A DNA stretch of 64,000 nucleotides from NCBI GenBank assembly GCA_002221725.1, contig NJFT01000217.1:1-64000 (forward strand). The letters are read 5' to 3'. The notes beneath the pieces were generated by a model, which saw nothing but the letters and a program-made list of their open reading frames with translations, was not told the DNA's origin and ran no database searches. Made by a program: the position numbers and the translations under genes. This DNA is from Scedosporium boydii (Eukaryota > Ascomycota > Sordariomycetes > Microascales > Microascaceae). Below, piece by piece: positions 1 through 11,648 of this stretch; positions within the stretch are counted from its first letter, which is position 1, and every line of letters begins with the position of its first letter.

Positions 1-1847
1 GGGGTGGTCTCCTGACGGTGGATGCTACGCACTAATCGTATAGGTGTCAGTCTTCGGAGCTAGTCGAAAATCGTCTTTAGCGCACTCACCTGCCCAAATC
101 ATCTTGCCTCCTCTGATCTGCCCACATGCGCCCAGACAAGTAAGCTTCCAGAACGAAAAATGCTCCGGCACTTATCTCGACCTGACCATTGCCATGGTGC
201 GATGCTGTGCGCCAGCGGCTGAGACTATAATCAGACCTTTGTCTCGGGATGCGACCACAGCCCAGTCCGTCAACTTTGCAGCCTGGCAATAAGCTGAACG
301 AATCTGCCTCGCGATCGACAGCTCCCGCCCCGAATTGCCCTGATGATCATCGGATGAACATAAAGCAACCAGATCGAGGGGAAGCAAGCCTCCAATCTCA
401 CCTTCCCGACCGGGTAAAAAGAGGAGCATTCACGGACACCTATCAGTGAAAGTGAAGCAGCCATATCAAGCCTTGGCAGTATTGAAGTGGGGGGGAGGTG
501 ATGGGATCTGAGTGGAGGATAGCGAAGTACGAAGTACAGGAATCCGCCGAGACCAGGCCAAGCCAACGCCTGTCTGGCTGGCGCCTTCCTATCTCGACCG
601 TCTCCCTTGCCTCACGTCTCCTACTCCGTGTGCTAAAAGGAGATTTCAATGCGATGGCTCTAGCCCAAGGCCATGAGAAATGAGAATAACTGCACACGTG
701 TGGCCATGTTTGCCCTTGTACAGAAGACTGACTCGGGGCTTCTTTCCATAACCAGTTTAAGCTTATTATCCCCTGCGCATAGTTGATGAAGTACCTCTCC
801 TCAGTATTGCCTCCTTCGCAAGAAGAGGACGAAGAGAATGGCGGGTCTTGGTCGATTCAAACGTAATTTTTATTATGGCATTGATGTAACAATGCTCCAG
901 ATCTAGCCACCAGACATCGCCCGAGGTGCAAATCACGATCTACGACGTCCTCCGTGTCTAGCCGGCCACCGGGGGGATGCGGACTAGGAGGAGTTGACGC
1001 CACCGCCGAGAAAGAAAGGGAAGAAAAAAAAAGCGAAGGATAAAGAGAACCGCGCGAGAACCTCGCAACGAGTGGAGGAAATAGGATTCTTGTGAGCTGT
1101 CCGGCCATCTCCACGCATCGTCGCGTGTTCACCCTCGCTCCAAGCTGTCTCCATTTCCATTCTCTGGGATCAGGCGCTCATGAGATAGCATGAAGTATTG
1201 ATGAATTTAATAATAATATCGAGTCTTGTAGTAGTACCACCGCCTAGTATTGATAGCATACCCTTTCAAGCCAGCTAGACTTACTAGACTTACACGCTTT
1301 AGCCTCCCCCATGTTCACCATCATTTCCCCAGCAAACCTCTTGGCTCTCTGCCCTGCTCCAGTCCCATCTGTCCCTTGTGATGTCACCCTCGAACCCCCT
1401 TCCATGGTTGTGCCCGCGCCAATGCAACATATAATATATTCCAGACCAGCAGACAAAGTCTTGGCTTGCATCGAGAACACGCATTTGTTATCTCTTGCAC
1501 TGCCAAATCAAGCAGCCGGGAGAGACGCCTTGCCACACGACAAGTCTGCCCAGACCGGCGGATTTGCTTCTTTCTCCATGAGTGCAGCGTCCCCATCTCC
1601 CCTCCCGCTTGGCGTGGAGCCCCGTATTCGTTCGCCCGGGACTTGTTGCGAAGGAAAAGAAAGAGCGGTCCGGACGTAAATACATTGTGCACATATATTA
1701 GGGACAAGGCCTCCGCCTCACACTCTATTCAGACACAACTTGTATCATTTTCCATGCTTCTCCTCTTCCGTTCATCAAGCCGCCTCGCTCATCTCCGTCT
1801 CTCATCACCGTGACATATAAGTGAGCAACGTTTGCATATTCTCGCGA
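1..1847. other. Gene-free left edge
   Basis: No coding region can be supported here. The open frames are all short, lack recognisable motifs and do not splice into anything I recognise. The last part (about 1700-1847) is pyrimidine-rich and is probably promoter and leader of the symporter gene that follows. One copy of the dispersed motif TACGAAGTAC lies at 528-537. Confidence 0.6.
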
Positions 1848-3460
1848 ATGGCTACCACCACTACAACCACCACCAACGAGAAGAGGGCGACCTCCGACGA
1901 TGCGGGTATCTCCCCCGTCACTTCGCAGGAAGGGGATATTAGAACTGAGGTTGTGAAGGAGACTATTCCTCGGCGCTTCTGGAGATATACCACAACTCCA
2001 GGCCATGCGTTCCAGATCGTCATCGCCGCCGCATTGGCAATTGCCATCGGCATGGCTGTAACCTCAACCGTTGACGATATCCCGTCTGCGGTTCCAACCC
2101 TTGTCGGCATTCCAGGAACCCTATGGTTGAGGGCACTCAAAGCTGTTGGTACGCCAGTTCTCACACACGCAATTCCCACCAAAGGACTCCGCGTTTTGAA
2201 TTGCACCCCATGCTGATTACCGACTTTCTTAGTCCTTCCTCTCATTATCACCGCCATGATCCTTGCTGTCCAGAGGCTGCGCCAGATGAGCACCAACGGA
2301 GGAAGGAAACTCGCAGGCTGGGCGGTCGGCTACTATGTCCTAACAACCATGCTCGCCATCGTCATCAGCTGTATCTTGACGAGCCTCGTATGGCGCCCCA
2401 TGTTCACCGTCGTCGACGAAGACTCGCTCTCGCTCGACAACATTTCCGAAAAGGACGCCGCCAAGACGGAAAAGCAAGAAATTCCCAAAGTCGTCCTGCA
2501 AATGTTCGAATCTCTCGTCCCCGCCAACGTTGTCAATTCTCTAGCTACGGATAGTCTGCTTTCCGTGCTTGTCATGTCCGTCGTTATCGGCTACCTCATC
2601 GACTCGGAGCAGTCTGCCATCTATCGCGTTACGCTTGAGGTCGAATCCATTATCACCAAGATCATCACTTGGCTTATCAAGATGGCTCCTGTTGGCGTCT
2701 TCTTCCTCATTCTGCCCAACCTTTTCAAGCTCAACATTTCCGAGATTGGCCAGAACCTGGGCATTCTCATGGGCTGCACTCTGACAAGCATGGGCATCCA
2801 CCTCTTCATCGTTTTACCCATTCTGTTTTTCTTGTTCACGCGGAAGAACCCCTACACGTATTGGGCTAAGTGTTCGCCCGCCTGGCTGACTGCTTGGGGT
2901 ACTGCTTCGTCGGCCGCCACTCTGTCCGTCACTCTGAAGTGCGCCAAGGCTCGAGGCGTTCCCCACACCGTCGCCGACTTTGTTATTCCGCTCGGATGTC
3001 TAATTAACATGGACGGGTAAGTCAAATTTCGCATTCCTGTGTTCGGTTTAGGAGGCGCTCTAATGTTAATTCTGCCATCAATAGTACCGCCATTTACTTC
3101 CCCGCCTGCGTCGTCTTCCTCGCCGCAACCCAGGGCCACGAGCTCCTCCCGACCGACTATGTCGTCATCGTCCTGCTCTCCACACTCGCCTCCATCGGCA
3201 CGACCCCGATCCCCTCATCCTCTCTCGTCCTCACCGTCATGATCGCCCAGAGTGTCCGCGTGCCTTTGACTGGTATGTTTGCCGTCATCATCGCCATCGA
3301 TTGGTTCATCGATCGTTTCCGAACGGCTATCAACGTGAGCGGCGATTTGTTCGCAGTCTCGGTCGTGGCGAAGATGACGGGCATCAAGGATGAGGATTCG
3401 AGCCAGATGCTCCAGAATGAGAATGAGACGGGGTCTCTGAGGAATGATGCTAGGGTCTAG
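1848..3460 (+). CDS. Dicarboxylate/amino acid:cation symporter (DAACS, SLC1-like)
   Basis: Predicted membrane symporter that takes up acidic amino acids or dicarboxylates with cations. Exons are 1848-2148, 2233-3016 and 3085-3460 (486 aa). Both junctions rebuild conserved motifs: the second intron splits the Gly codon of INMDGTAIY. By family comparison with the archaeal homologue GltPh, the NMDG sodium-site motif is at about residues 359-362. The TM8 motif DWFIDRFRTAINVSGD carries Asp438, Arg441, Asn445 and Asp449, equivalent to Asp394, Arg397, Asn401 and Asp405. The retained Arg favours substrates with a second carboxylate. The HP2 loop reads SIGTTPIPSSSLV rather than the usual AAGIPGAG type, so substrate choice may differ. 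The first in-frame ATG, before a Thr-rich N terminus, was chosen as start. There is no partner gene nearby. The family call is secure; the substrate is inferred. Confidence 0.9.
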
Positions 3461-4116
3461 AGAGCTTGAATAGTTGTTGTATTTTCGTAGCCTGAGTTAC
3501 ATATGAAGAAAAGAGGAAAAAGAAATATTTCACAACCTTATTTGCCATGTGTTCGTTGGCGTTGGCATTGAGCTTGCCGTTCGGTTTTCGTCCCGAGAAG
3601 TTTTCGGCATGAAATTTGTTGAGCGTCTGTTCCTCCGTTTCAAAGAAGCTCGACTCTCAACCGCAATGTATTGATGTAGTAAATGAGCTCTCCCCATTGC
3701 AGTGTATCTCAGTACGATTGTACATAAAATCCCTCAGAAATGTGACTTCTTTGCTTTCGTTATCGTCGGTGTTCCTTGACCCCAAATGTACACAGATAGT
3801 TTAAGCAGCTGTGGACAAGCGCCTCCAGTTGTGTTCCCGGTTCCTGGCGAACAGAGCTGATCAAGCTTCAATTCGATTAACCCCGCCCCCGCTGCAAAAG
3901 GGATCAAATAGGACGACATTTGGTAGTAACAACTCTTCTCCTGCCCAACATTCAGGCCGAATCCTAATAATTGACGTTGAGGCTGGCGATATTTGATCGA
4001 GCGATCCCTTATTTCTATAATTGACATAATTGGCACCATCAGTGTCTTCCTTTAAGCTTTCTCTTCTGCCCCTCGCCACGACCCCGCCAGTCTTTCTCAG
4101 ACCGCCCTTTTACACC
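3461..4116. other. Intergenic, symporter 3' end to ERG19 promoter
   Basis: AT-richer spacer of about 650 bases between two genes in the same orientation. It should hold the symporter 3' UTR and the ERG19 promoter. No RNA gene, repeat or extra coding exon was seen. Confidence 0.5.
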
Positions 4117-5353
4117 ATGGCCACCAAGGTATACCGCGCCAGCACGACGGCACCCGTCAACATTGCCGTCGTAAAGTGCGTCGAACGATTCCCTCATCCT
4201 CATATTCCATAAAGCTAACATCTTCCCTACCAAAAGGTACTGGGGAAAGCGAGACCCCAAGCTCAATCTCCCCACTAACAGCTCCCTCTCCGTGACCCTC
4301 TCCCAATCCGACCTCCGAACCCTGACCACGGCATCATGCTCCGAGTCCTTCGACCGCGATAGCCTCATCCTCAACGGCGAGGAGGCCGATGTTTCGGGCG
4401 CCCGAACCCAGGCCTGCTTCCGCGAACTTCGAGCCCGGCGCGTAGCCCTTGAGACCAAGGATGCCTCTCTGCCCAAGCTCTCCGCCATGCACCTACGCAT
4501 CGTGTCCGAGAATAACTTCCCCACGGCTGCCGGTCTCGCTTCCTCGGCGGCGGGCTTCGCCGCTCTGGTCCGTGCCATTGCTGATCTGTATGAGCTGCCC
4601 GACTCGCCCACCGAGCTTTCTCTCATTGCGAGGCAAGGGTCCGGATCGGCGTGTAGGAGCCTTTTGGGCGGATACGTTGCGTGGAGGGCTGGTGAGAAGG
4701 AGGACGGCACTGATTCGCTCGCCGAGCAGGTAGCGGATGCGTCGCATTGGCCCGGCATGAAGGCGTTGATCCTCGTCGTCAGCGCTGGCAAGAAGCTCGT
4801 TCCTTCGACTTCTGGAATGCAACAGACCGTGGCCACGTCGTCGCTTTTCAAGCAGCGAGTGGACGCCGTCGTGCCCGTTCACATGAAGGCCATGGAGGAG
4901 GCGATACGCGACCGCGATTTCGCCAAGTTCGCCGAGGTGACGATGAAGGACTCGAACTCGTTCCACGCTACCTGCTTAGATACCTACCCGCCCATCATCT
5001 ACATGAACGAGTATTCCAAGGCTGCCATTCGCGCGGTGCAGCTGATCAACGAGGCCGCGGGAAAGACTGTCGCCGCTTATACCTTTGATGCGGGCGCGAA
5101 CCCCGTCATTTACTACCCTGAGGAGGAGTCCGAGGCCGTTGTCGGCACTCTCTTTAGCGTGCTCTCCGAGCGACCGGGATGGAAGGAGCCCGAAGCGTAC
5201 AAGGGATTGAAGGCGGCGGTCGCCCTCGACGACATTGGTTCATTCCTGGCCGAGGGCGTCAACCGTGTCATCATGACTGGCGTTGGAGACGGTCCCGTCA
5301 AGTCTGACCAGTTCTTGATTGCTGAAGATGGAAGCCCAATCAAGACTAATTAG
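4117..5353 (+). CDS. ERG19: Diphosphomevalonate decarboxylase
   Basis: Catalyses ATP-dependent decarboxylation of mevalonate diphosphate to isopentenyl diphosphate, the last step of the mevalonate pathway, feeding sterols and prenyl groups. Exons are 4117-4175 and 4237-5353 (391 aa; yeast Erg19 is 396). The 61-base intron splits the Lys codon of VVKYWGKRD, the hallmark N-terminal motif of this enzyme. The GHMP-type ATP loop, PTAAGLASSAAGFA, lies at about 115-128. It is followed by SGSACRSLLGGY with the conserved Ser and Arg near 155-160. The catalytic Asp is in TFDAGANP at residue 304, matching yeast Asp302. All key residues are present. Mevalonate is also the precursor activated by the SidI-like ligase at 48.7-50.6 kb, but the two genes are about 44 kb apart and linkage may be chance. 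Confidence 0.96.
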
Positions 5354-6045
5354 AGGTGTGGTTGGCGGGTCTGGATTTGGAAAACAGCGGGAAATGAAGT
5401 GTTGGCAAAAAAGCAGCATATATATAGGGTCTTTAAAAGTGGTCGTGATGTCTCAATTGATGAATGTAATCGAGGTCGACTGAGGTAAAGACCGGCTTGA
5501 TCCCCCTGTTTTATGACTGAAGTGAGTGTTTCGCCTATTTGGGATTTTGGCTGGGATCCCGACGACACGTCAATTTGTTTCTCCCTCCAACTCACATCTC
5601 ACCTTCATTTTCACCACAGCAGCCAAAGTATCATAATCAATTGCCAGCTACCTATGAATGCAGGTGGTTTTCTAAACATTGATATCAGATGATGAAGTTT
5701 TCCTGACCTCAGTGTTGATGCAGCAAACTCCCTCACTCCTTCCTTCCCCATGAGCCTAGGCAGGAGAAGCCTCGTCCCTTCCCAATCCTTCCATGACCAA
5801 ATTCTATGAATCACAGCAACGTCAAGGAAGGAGCTCTTGAGAGATGGAGCAATATGTGAATTGCCCTTTACAAAATAGAGGCCACAAAAAATCACAACAA
5901 CATCAAAACAATCTCCTGTGGTCAAGATTTCGAAATCTCTTTCCTCCTACGTCTCCCCATCACCATCTCTTGACCTTTATTCACCTCATCCATCCATCAT
6001 CAACTACAGTCCATTTCATCAAATCAAACATTAGAGCAGCACACA
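5354..6045. other. Intergenic, ERG19 3' end to RUS gene leader
   Basis: Spacer of about 690 bases. The last 120 bases are A/C-rich with repeated CATC, typical of a fungal 5' leader. No gene, RNA or repeat was recognised. Confidence 0.5.
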
Positions 6046-7841
6046 ATGGCGAGGAAGAAGCGGTCTAAGGCCAAGAGGGCCAATAATGCTGTCATGCCTG
6101 AAGTTCAGGGCGATGACCAGCCCGTCACTCAACTTGGAGACTCTGGCAATCATGGGCAGCCTGTTAAGGAGATTGAGGATATGAGGCCAATTGATGAGCC
6201 TGTTAAGAATTTGGAGGCTCTTACAGAGGACACCACACCTGCCCCTAAAGAAGCAGAGTCCAAGTTGAGGGTTCTTTCAAGGGACTCGCTTGGCCTTAGT
6301 GATGCAGAAGCTGATGCTGAGACAAGTGCAAGGTCTCTAGACATTGTGGAACTTGACAGGGCAGGTGTGCTCCAACGTGAGTGGGTTGATGCAAACACTG
6401 ATGTCTTCAAGGTATGGCCGTCTCTTCCCTAAGGATACCATCCACAAACCCTACTCATGACCACAATCCCTTATTTCCTCTCATCATGCCCTTCTCTAAC
6501 TCCAATTCCCAGGTTGAAATTCCTGCTCCTCCTAGCAACATGGTTCGCGAGTCGATTCGGCCCTGGATCGAGTGGTGCCGGCAGACTCTGCGTGAGGGTC
6601 TACTGCCCGTTGGCTACCCTTACTCGGTCTCCGAGGACTATCTCGCCTATCAGACATATGACTCCCTCCAGGCGTTCTTCAGTACCATCACGAGCATGCT
6701 CTCTGATCGTGCTCTCCTCGAGGGCCTTGGTGTCGGCGACGCGAACACCTCCGCCACCTACGCGCTCCTTCTGAACGTTTTCAAGGACTGCGTCTCCCGT
6801 TTAGCCACCATTGGCTTTGCTCAGCAATATGGCCTAACCATCGAGCCTGAGTGCAAGCGATACCGCTTCATGGCCGATCTCCTGAACGACGGCGCCTTTT
6901 TCCTCAATCTCGGCAGCCCCCTTCTTGGACCGATTGGAAAGCCTATCCTTCTCGCCGTGGCTGAAGGCCTTCGCGCTATGTGCGGCGTGGCCGGCAACGC
7001 GAGCAAGGCGGCGCTCTCGAGCCACTTCGCGCTCCAGGACAACCTTGCGGAGCTGAACGCAAAGGAGGCCAGCCAAGAGACTGCCGTTGGTCTCGTTGGT
7101 CTTATTGCCGGCACTCTCGTGGTCAAGCTTGTTCGGGATCGCACAGCCGTTTTCTTTTTGATGGTCGCCCTCGTCCTGGGCCATCTTTACGTGAATTACC
7201 TTGGCGTTCGAGCCGTCACGCTCCGTGCCATCAATCGCCAGCGAGCAACCATCATTTTTAGCCATTGGATGAGACATAGCTCCGTTCTCTCTCCCGCTGA
7301 AGTTTCCGAGAGGGAGAACATTCTTACTTGGAGCCCCATCATCAGCAATTTTACTGGACGCAAGAAGGCGATCATTCTTTTCGCCAAGAACTACTATGAG
7401 TTCAAAGATGGTGGCCATCCTGACATTTGGTTCCTCCAGCGGCCCACTTTTCTCATCACGGTCCGTTACATCGAGAAGAGCGGTCTGTTCCGCGTCAAGA
7501 TTATGCTCACCTATCGAGCTGAGCCTATCGACGCCGTGAAAGCCTGGTTCCTGGCCATGGAGATGATCTGGGACCTCCCCTCGGAAGGCAAATTGATGGA
7601 CTACGAAGGCTGGGAGCTTGCCGTCCCCAACGTCGACCCGGATGTCAAGACAGAAGTCGACACCGATGATGGAGCCGAGAGTGAATACTCTGACCATATC
7701 TTGAATTTTAACCATCCCATGTTGTTCAAGAAGCTCGAGGCTGCCGGGTGGGATCTTGGTACTTCGTCCATGGAGACGGGTAACCCCGTGCGAATCAAGA
7801 TTACTCGGCGTAAGGGCAATGAGACCAAAAAGGATCAGTGA
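6046..7841 (+). CDS. RUS family protein (DUF647, root UVB-sensitive)
   Basis: Exons are 6046-6411 and 6513-7841 (564 aa). The N-terminal 120 residues are charged and low complexity, starting with a basic KKRSKAKR stretch. The DUF647 domain runs from about 135 to 370. It shows GLLPVGYPYSVSEDYLAYQ, GVGDANTSAT, a KRYRFMADLLND stretch, and NLAELNAKEASQETAVGLVG followed by hydrophobic segments near 340-380. In plants this family (RUS1/RUS2) is tied to vitamin B6 and UV-B responses. The fungal role is not established, so I name only the family. The C-terminal 190 residues carry an acidic patch near residue 510 and no recognised motif. No neighbour suggests a pathway. Confidence 0.88.
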
Positions 7842-8430
7842 ATTGGTGCTGGTGTTTTTACATGACGGCGTTTATTGGGACTGGAACTTCTAGGAAGATA
7901 CCAAACGACACATGGTGAGGGCGCATTGGAAGGTCACGAGCAATGGTGCAATGAGCCGGTTCTTTCGGGAAAGAAACAAAAACCAGAAGAAGAAGAAAAA
8001 AATAAAAGAGTTTCAGGACTGATTCTGGAAAGGGTTGACTATTCTGTGTATCGTAGGAGGATAGCAAGTAGCGTTCAGATCGATGATTAGTTTCTGAACC
8101 AACCTGTGTTCATTTGTTCGTGTGCGTCTTAGCTCTTGTAGATGTTTCCTCTTAGACGAACTCAAGAAAGACATACACATCGATGGAGGGATAGACTGTA
8201 ACGACGTACTTCGTGTCAAAGGGGAGATTTCTGTCGGATTAGATCTAGATATTCCAGCCCAGCCATAACCTATGAGAGCAGGGCATTATGCAAGTGCTCC
8301 GGAAGAAAAAACAAAAGAGTAAGATACTCCCCACGCACGCCGTTTTCCCATGGTTATACAAAGTCACAGATAAAACATACACTCATCCAAACACACACAA
8401 GACAACCTTTTTCCTTCGCCGCCTCCCCAC
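7842..8430. other. Convergent intergenic region
   Basis: Spacer of about 590 bases between the 3' ends of the RUS gene (+) and the cytochrome c heme lyase gene (-). It is purine-rich around 7975-8010. No feature beyond probable 3' UTRs was seen. Confidence 0.5.
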
Positions 8431-9311
8431 CTAGACAACCCCAAGTCCCCTCAGCACCCTCATCTTGACGCCCTCCCACGTATTCAGCTTCGGCCGCACA
8501 TCAAGATAGAAGCTCGGCCCACCAATAGCGCCCTTCGCCCTCCCGGCGTAGAAATCTATCACGTAGTCGACGCGCGTGCCGCAGCGGTCGACGATCCAGT
8601 CGTGGCGGTCGAAGGGGGCCGTATAGCCCAGGAGGGTGTTGATGCGGGCCTTGGGCGACATGCGGGTGCTAAGACCGGCGAAGGAATGGAGCTTGGGTCC
8701 GTCGCAACTGTACGTTTTTCATAGTTAGCAAATGCGTCTTCAGCTCTAGAGGTGGGAGAGGGGGGAGAAGAAACATACGCAGTCCCAGCAGTATAAGGCG
8801 TCTCCCACTCCAAAATCTCCTTCCACGCCCTCTCATTAACAGCATTATGTATCGGCACAACAGTTTTCATATCCGCCGCCTCAGCGCCATGTCCCTTCCT
8901 GCGCATAGCATCAAAAAACATCTTCTCCGACGGATACACCCAATTCCCCGTTCCTTCATCCTTGCCCGTCTCGGCCTCGTGGTTCACGGGGCAGGCTGTC
9001 ACGGCGTTGGGGTCCGAGGAGCGCGGGATGCTGGAGATGACGCGGGCGGTGTCGAGCGAGGGGTCGTGGGGAGCTGCCGCCGGAGCGGGAGCTGCCGCTG
9101 CTGGCGCGGAGGATGTGAAGGGGATGTAGGAGGCGAGGGTTTGCGTCCAGGACTTGGGCGCCGGAGCCGGTGTCGGCTGGGATTGGGGTGGGCGGGGATG
9201 CGGCGCTTGGGAGGAGCCGGAGGCGCGGGCTTGGGCGAGCCAGGCTTCGCGGGACTTGTGGTCGACGGGACAGGCGGATGCGCCGTCGCTTGGGGCTTTG
9301 GAATCGGCCAT
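8431..9311 (-). CDS. CYC3: Holocytochrome c synthase (cytochrome c heme lyase)
   Basis: Attaches heme covalently to apocytochrome c in the mitochondrial intermembrane space. Coding order on the minus strand is 9311-8779 then 8707-8431 (269 aa); the 71-base intron interrupts the codon before CDGPKLHSF. Two CPV heme-regulatory motifs are present, ACPVDH at residue 13 and ACPVNH at 106, then an Ala/Pro-rich linker. The catalytic half has IHNAVNERAWKEILEWE; its His155 aligns with the heme-ligand His154 of human HCCS. This is followed by SPKARINTLLGY and PFDRHDWIVDRCG. The true ATG is at 9311. The linker is longer than in yeast. Specificity for cytochrome c (CYC3, Neurospora cyt-2) rather than c1 (CYT2) is inferred from the two CPV motifs. 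Confidence 0.94.
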
Positions 9312-9956
9312 TGGCAAAGGATTACGGGTCGAAGAGGTGGGAGGGCTCGGGGATCAGCAGGTGCGTGCGCGTGCGCTAGGCCACTACACCGAGAGGTAAA
9401 GGGAGCTCTCGAAGTGGTTTCTGCTCGAGATCTTTGAGAGGACGTCGGGAAGACGGGACCAAATTTTCTAAGGGCAGGAGCGAATCGGAAATAATGTATA
9501 TCCAACCCAGTTCGCACTGTGTGATGGCGTCACTGACCACGTTCAATCACAGCGGCGTATGCGCCTAATTTATCACAGGCCGCCTGGATTTAATACAAGG
9601 CGACATTTTCTCACAAATTTGCTCGATTCAAGACGCCATAAGAAAGGAAGAAAATGATGAGGGAAAGGAGAGAGGAAGAGAAAAAGGAGGAAACTGCTTC
9701 CTCGAATATAAGCGAATGCTAATCAGCTACTACTCTCGAGAATCATAACGTCGTGAATTCTTCTCTTCTGAACTCCCCATCTCATCGAAAATGCACGATT
9801 CTAAGGCGAATTGGGAGTCTCGGTAAGACTCCTCGATCCCCAGTCTCCAGGGCTCCCCGGGCCAAGAAAAAAAGAAAGAAAAAAAGAAAGAAAGAAGAAG
9901 GAAAACGGCCGTAGTTCTGCAGACGACCTCGTCCGCGTTCCCCGGCCTTCACAGAC
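9312..9956. other. Intergenic, between two minus-strand genes
   Basis: Spacer of about 645 bases holding the heme lyase promoter and the 3' end of the acyltransferase gene. A purine tract of AAAGAA repeats lies at about 9865-9905. No gene was seen. Confidence 0.5.
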
Positions 9957-11648
9957 TTAGAGAGCAGGCCCTTCCCAGTCCTCTCGTCTCATCCGAATAA
10001 GCCACGCCTGTTTATGCGGAAACGCAATCTGCCGCTCCCTCGAGAATCCCGCCTTCTGAAGATGAGAAAGGAACCTATACCACAAATTAGTGCCTGCCAC
10101 ACACAACAACAATGCCAAACAATGGAAAAATCCTTCCTCCTCCTCCTTTCCCCTAGGACAAACTAACCTCTCGTTATCGACCCGCGGCTCCAAACAGATG
10201 CTCATCGTGCGGAAATCCGCCGTCAAGCACCAATGCACCAAACTCGACAGCCACGTCGGCACCCTCCCTCGCGCCCACTCCTCGCCGACCAGGATATGCA
10301 GCCCGCGATCCCAGTCGCCGATCAAGTCCCCGAGCTTTTGTCCTAGAGGATCTTCCTTGACCCAGTATATTTCGAAATAGCCGAACGGTACGCCGTCCCA
10401 CATGCCGATGACGGGGAAGGAGTGCTGCGACTTGACGGCGTTGAGGAGGAAATCGGGGGTGAATTCTCCCCAGAATTTAGACACGCGAGGCTTCGAGAGC
10501 CAGGATTTCAAGAGGGCTGTATCGGAGAGTTCTCGGAGATGCGTATGTTCGGGAGGGTTCGGTCCTAGAGGGCCGCGATATTGTACGGGCGTCGCCGAGG
10601 TCGAAGCTATTCGGAGCGACAGATAATGGCCTATGCTCGGCACGAATCGGGAATAGAATATCTCACCCATTCGCGGGGGCTTCGGCCGCAGGGGATGCCG
10701 CACATTATTCGTAGTCGTATAGGCGAGCGGACCAGGAGGGTAATAGGTTGGTAAATGCGAGCTGGAGTAAAAGGGACCGGAGGGAACCGAGGCGGGCGGT
10801 GCCGTGAAGGTTGTCGTTGGTATCGAGAACATGGCGGATTGGTCGGCGTCGGCGGCCGCGACCAGCGGCGGCAGGGGTGTGCCGGGCCTGCTGCTTGGCG
10901 GGGATCCTAGGAGGGAGCTGCTGCCAAGGTAGGTATTGTGCTGCAGGCTAAAGAGAAAGAGGCGACCGGGGATCTGCCAAAACATTTTCTTCGACACAAA
11001 CATGTGGGACCACGACTCGGCCGACTCGTCGCTGACGGCGGAATCAGTCGACGCGATGAGGCCCATTCGCTCGAGCTTGGGTATCAGGTTCCGGCCGCGC
11101 AGCACGCCGTCCTTTGTAACGTTGATCAGCCAGTCGCCCTTGGGCTTCGCGTCGTCGGGTGTGTTCTTGGAGGCCTCGGTGCGTAGGTAAGGAAGCGGCT
11201 CGGGCTGATGGAAGTACCAGTACAGGGTAATCCAGAGCATCATGGCGATTTGGCGGGTTGGACTGGCGGGGGCCTTGTACTCGGAGCTCGAGGGGAGGGA
11301 CACGGACGAGATGAAGAGATTGTCATTTTGCAATGATGGCTTTGTATAGGGACGAATGCGTAGGTGCGAGCCATTGGCGTGGGAGTTGGCGTGGGAGTGG
11401 GCGTGGGCCGCAACTCCGTCAAGATGGCTGTTTGGCTCGTGGCCGTTGATCGGAGGCGAATCATGATGTCCGGCCCCGACGCCGAGGGGGGAAACTTCTC
11501 GCTCTTGTGTATTTAGGACCACGGTCCAGCCGATCGGGTAGGCATTAAGTTGATTGCTTAATTCATTGGATTTGAAAAAGAGACCAGAAAAGACGGGTTT
11601 GACTGTGAAGCTCTGGCCATCGGGCAAGTTGATGACCTGGGGCGCCAT
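9957..11648 (-). CDS. N5-hydroxyornithine acyltransferase, SidL/SidF family (SidL-like)
   Basis: Siderophore-type GNAT/AlcB-fold acyltransferase, predicted to acylate N5-hydroxyornithine. Coding order is 11648-10168 then 10074-9957 (532 aa). The intron restores the stretch DNERFLSHLQKAGF and lies before FPHKQAWLIRMRRE. The catalytic part (about 330-532) has EIFYSRFVPSIGHYLSL, GMWDGVPFGYFEIYWVKED and DRGLHILVGEEWARG, which it shares with the SidF-like gene at 40.9-42.3 kb (YFEIYWAKED, DRGRHSLVG). The N-terminal half has His/Asn- and Pro/Ser-rich stretches. The C terminus (EGPAL) lacks a peroxisomal signal, unlike the SidF-like paralogue. This fits SidL, the cytosolic acetylase for intracellular ferricrocin-type siderophores. 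The SidL versus SidF assignment is inferred; the family is secure. The 93-base intron is in frame and open, so unspliced RNA would encode 563 aa. Confidence 0.83.
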   Translation of the reverse strand: MAPQVINLPDGQSFTVKPVFSGLFFKSNELSNQLNAYPIGWTVVLNTQEREVSPLGVGAGHHDSPPINGHEPNSHLDGVAAHAHSHANSHANGSHLRIRPYTKPSLQNDNLFISSVSLPSSSEYKAPASPTRQIAMMLWITLYWYFHQPEPLPYLRTEASKNTPDDAKPKGDWLINVTKDGVLRGRNLIPKLERMGLIASTDSAVSDESAESWSHMFVSKKMFWQIPGRLFLFSLQHNTYLGSSSLLGSPPSSRPGTPLPPLVAAADADQSAMFSIPTTTFTAPPASVPSGPFYSSSHLPTYYPPGPLAYTTTNNVRHPLRPKPPRMGEIFYSRFVPSIGHYLSLRIASTSATPVQYRGPLGPNPPEHTHLRELSDTALLKSWLSKPRVSKFWGEFTPDFLLNAVKSQHSFPVIGMWDGVPFGYFEIYWVKEDPLGQKLGDLIGDWDRGLHILVGEEWARGRVPTWLSSLVHWCLTADFRTMSICLEPRVDNERLVCPRGKEEEEGFFHCLALLLCVAGTNLWYRFLSHLQKAGFSRERQIAFPHKQAWLIRMRREDWEGPAL

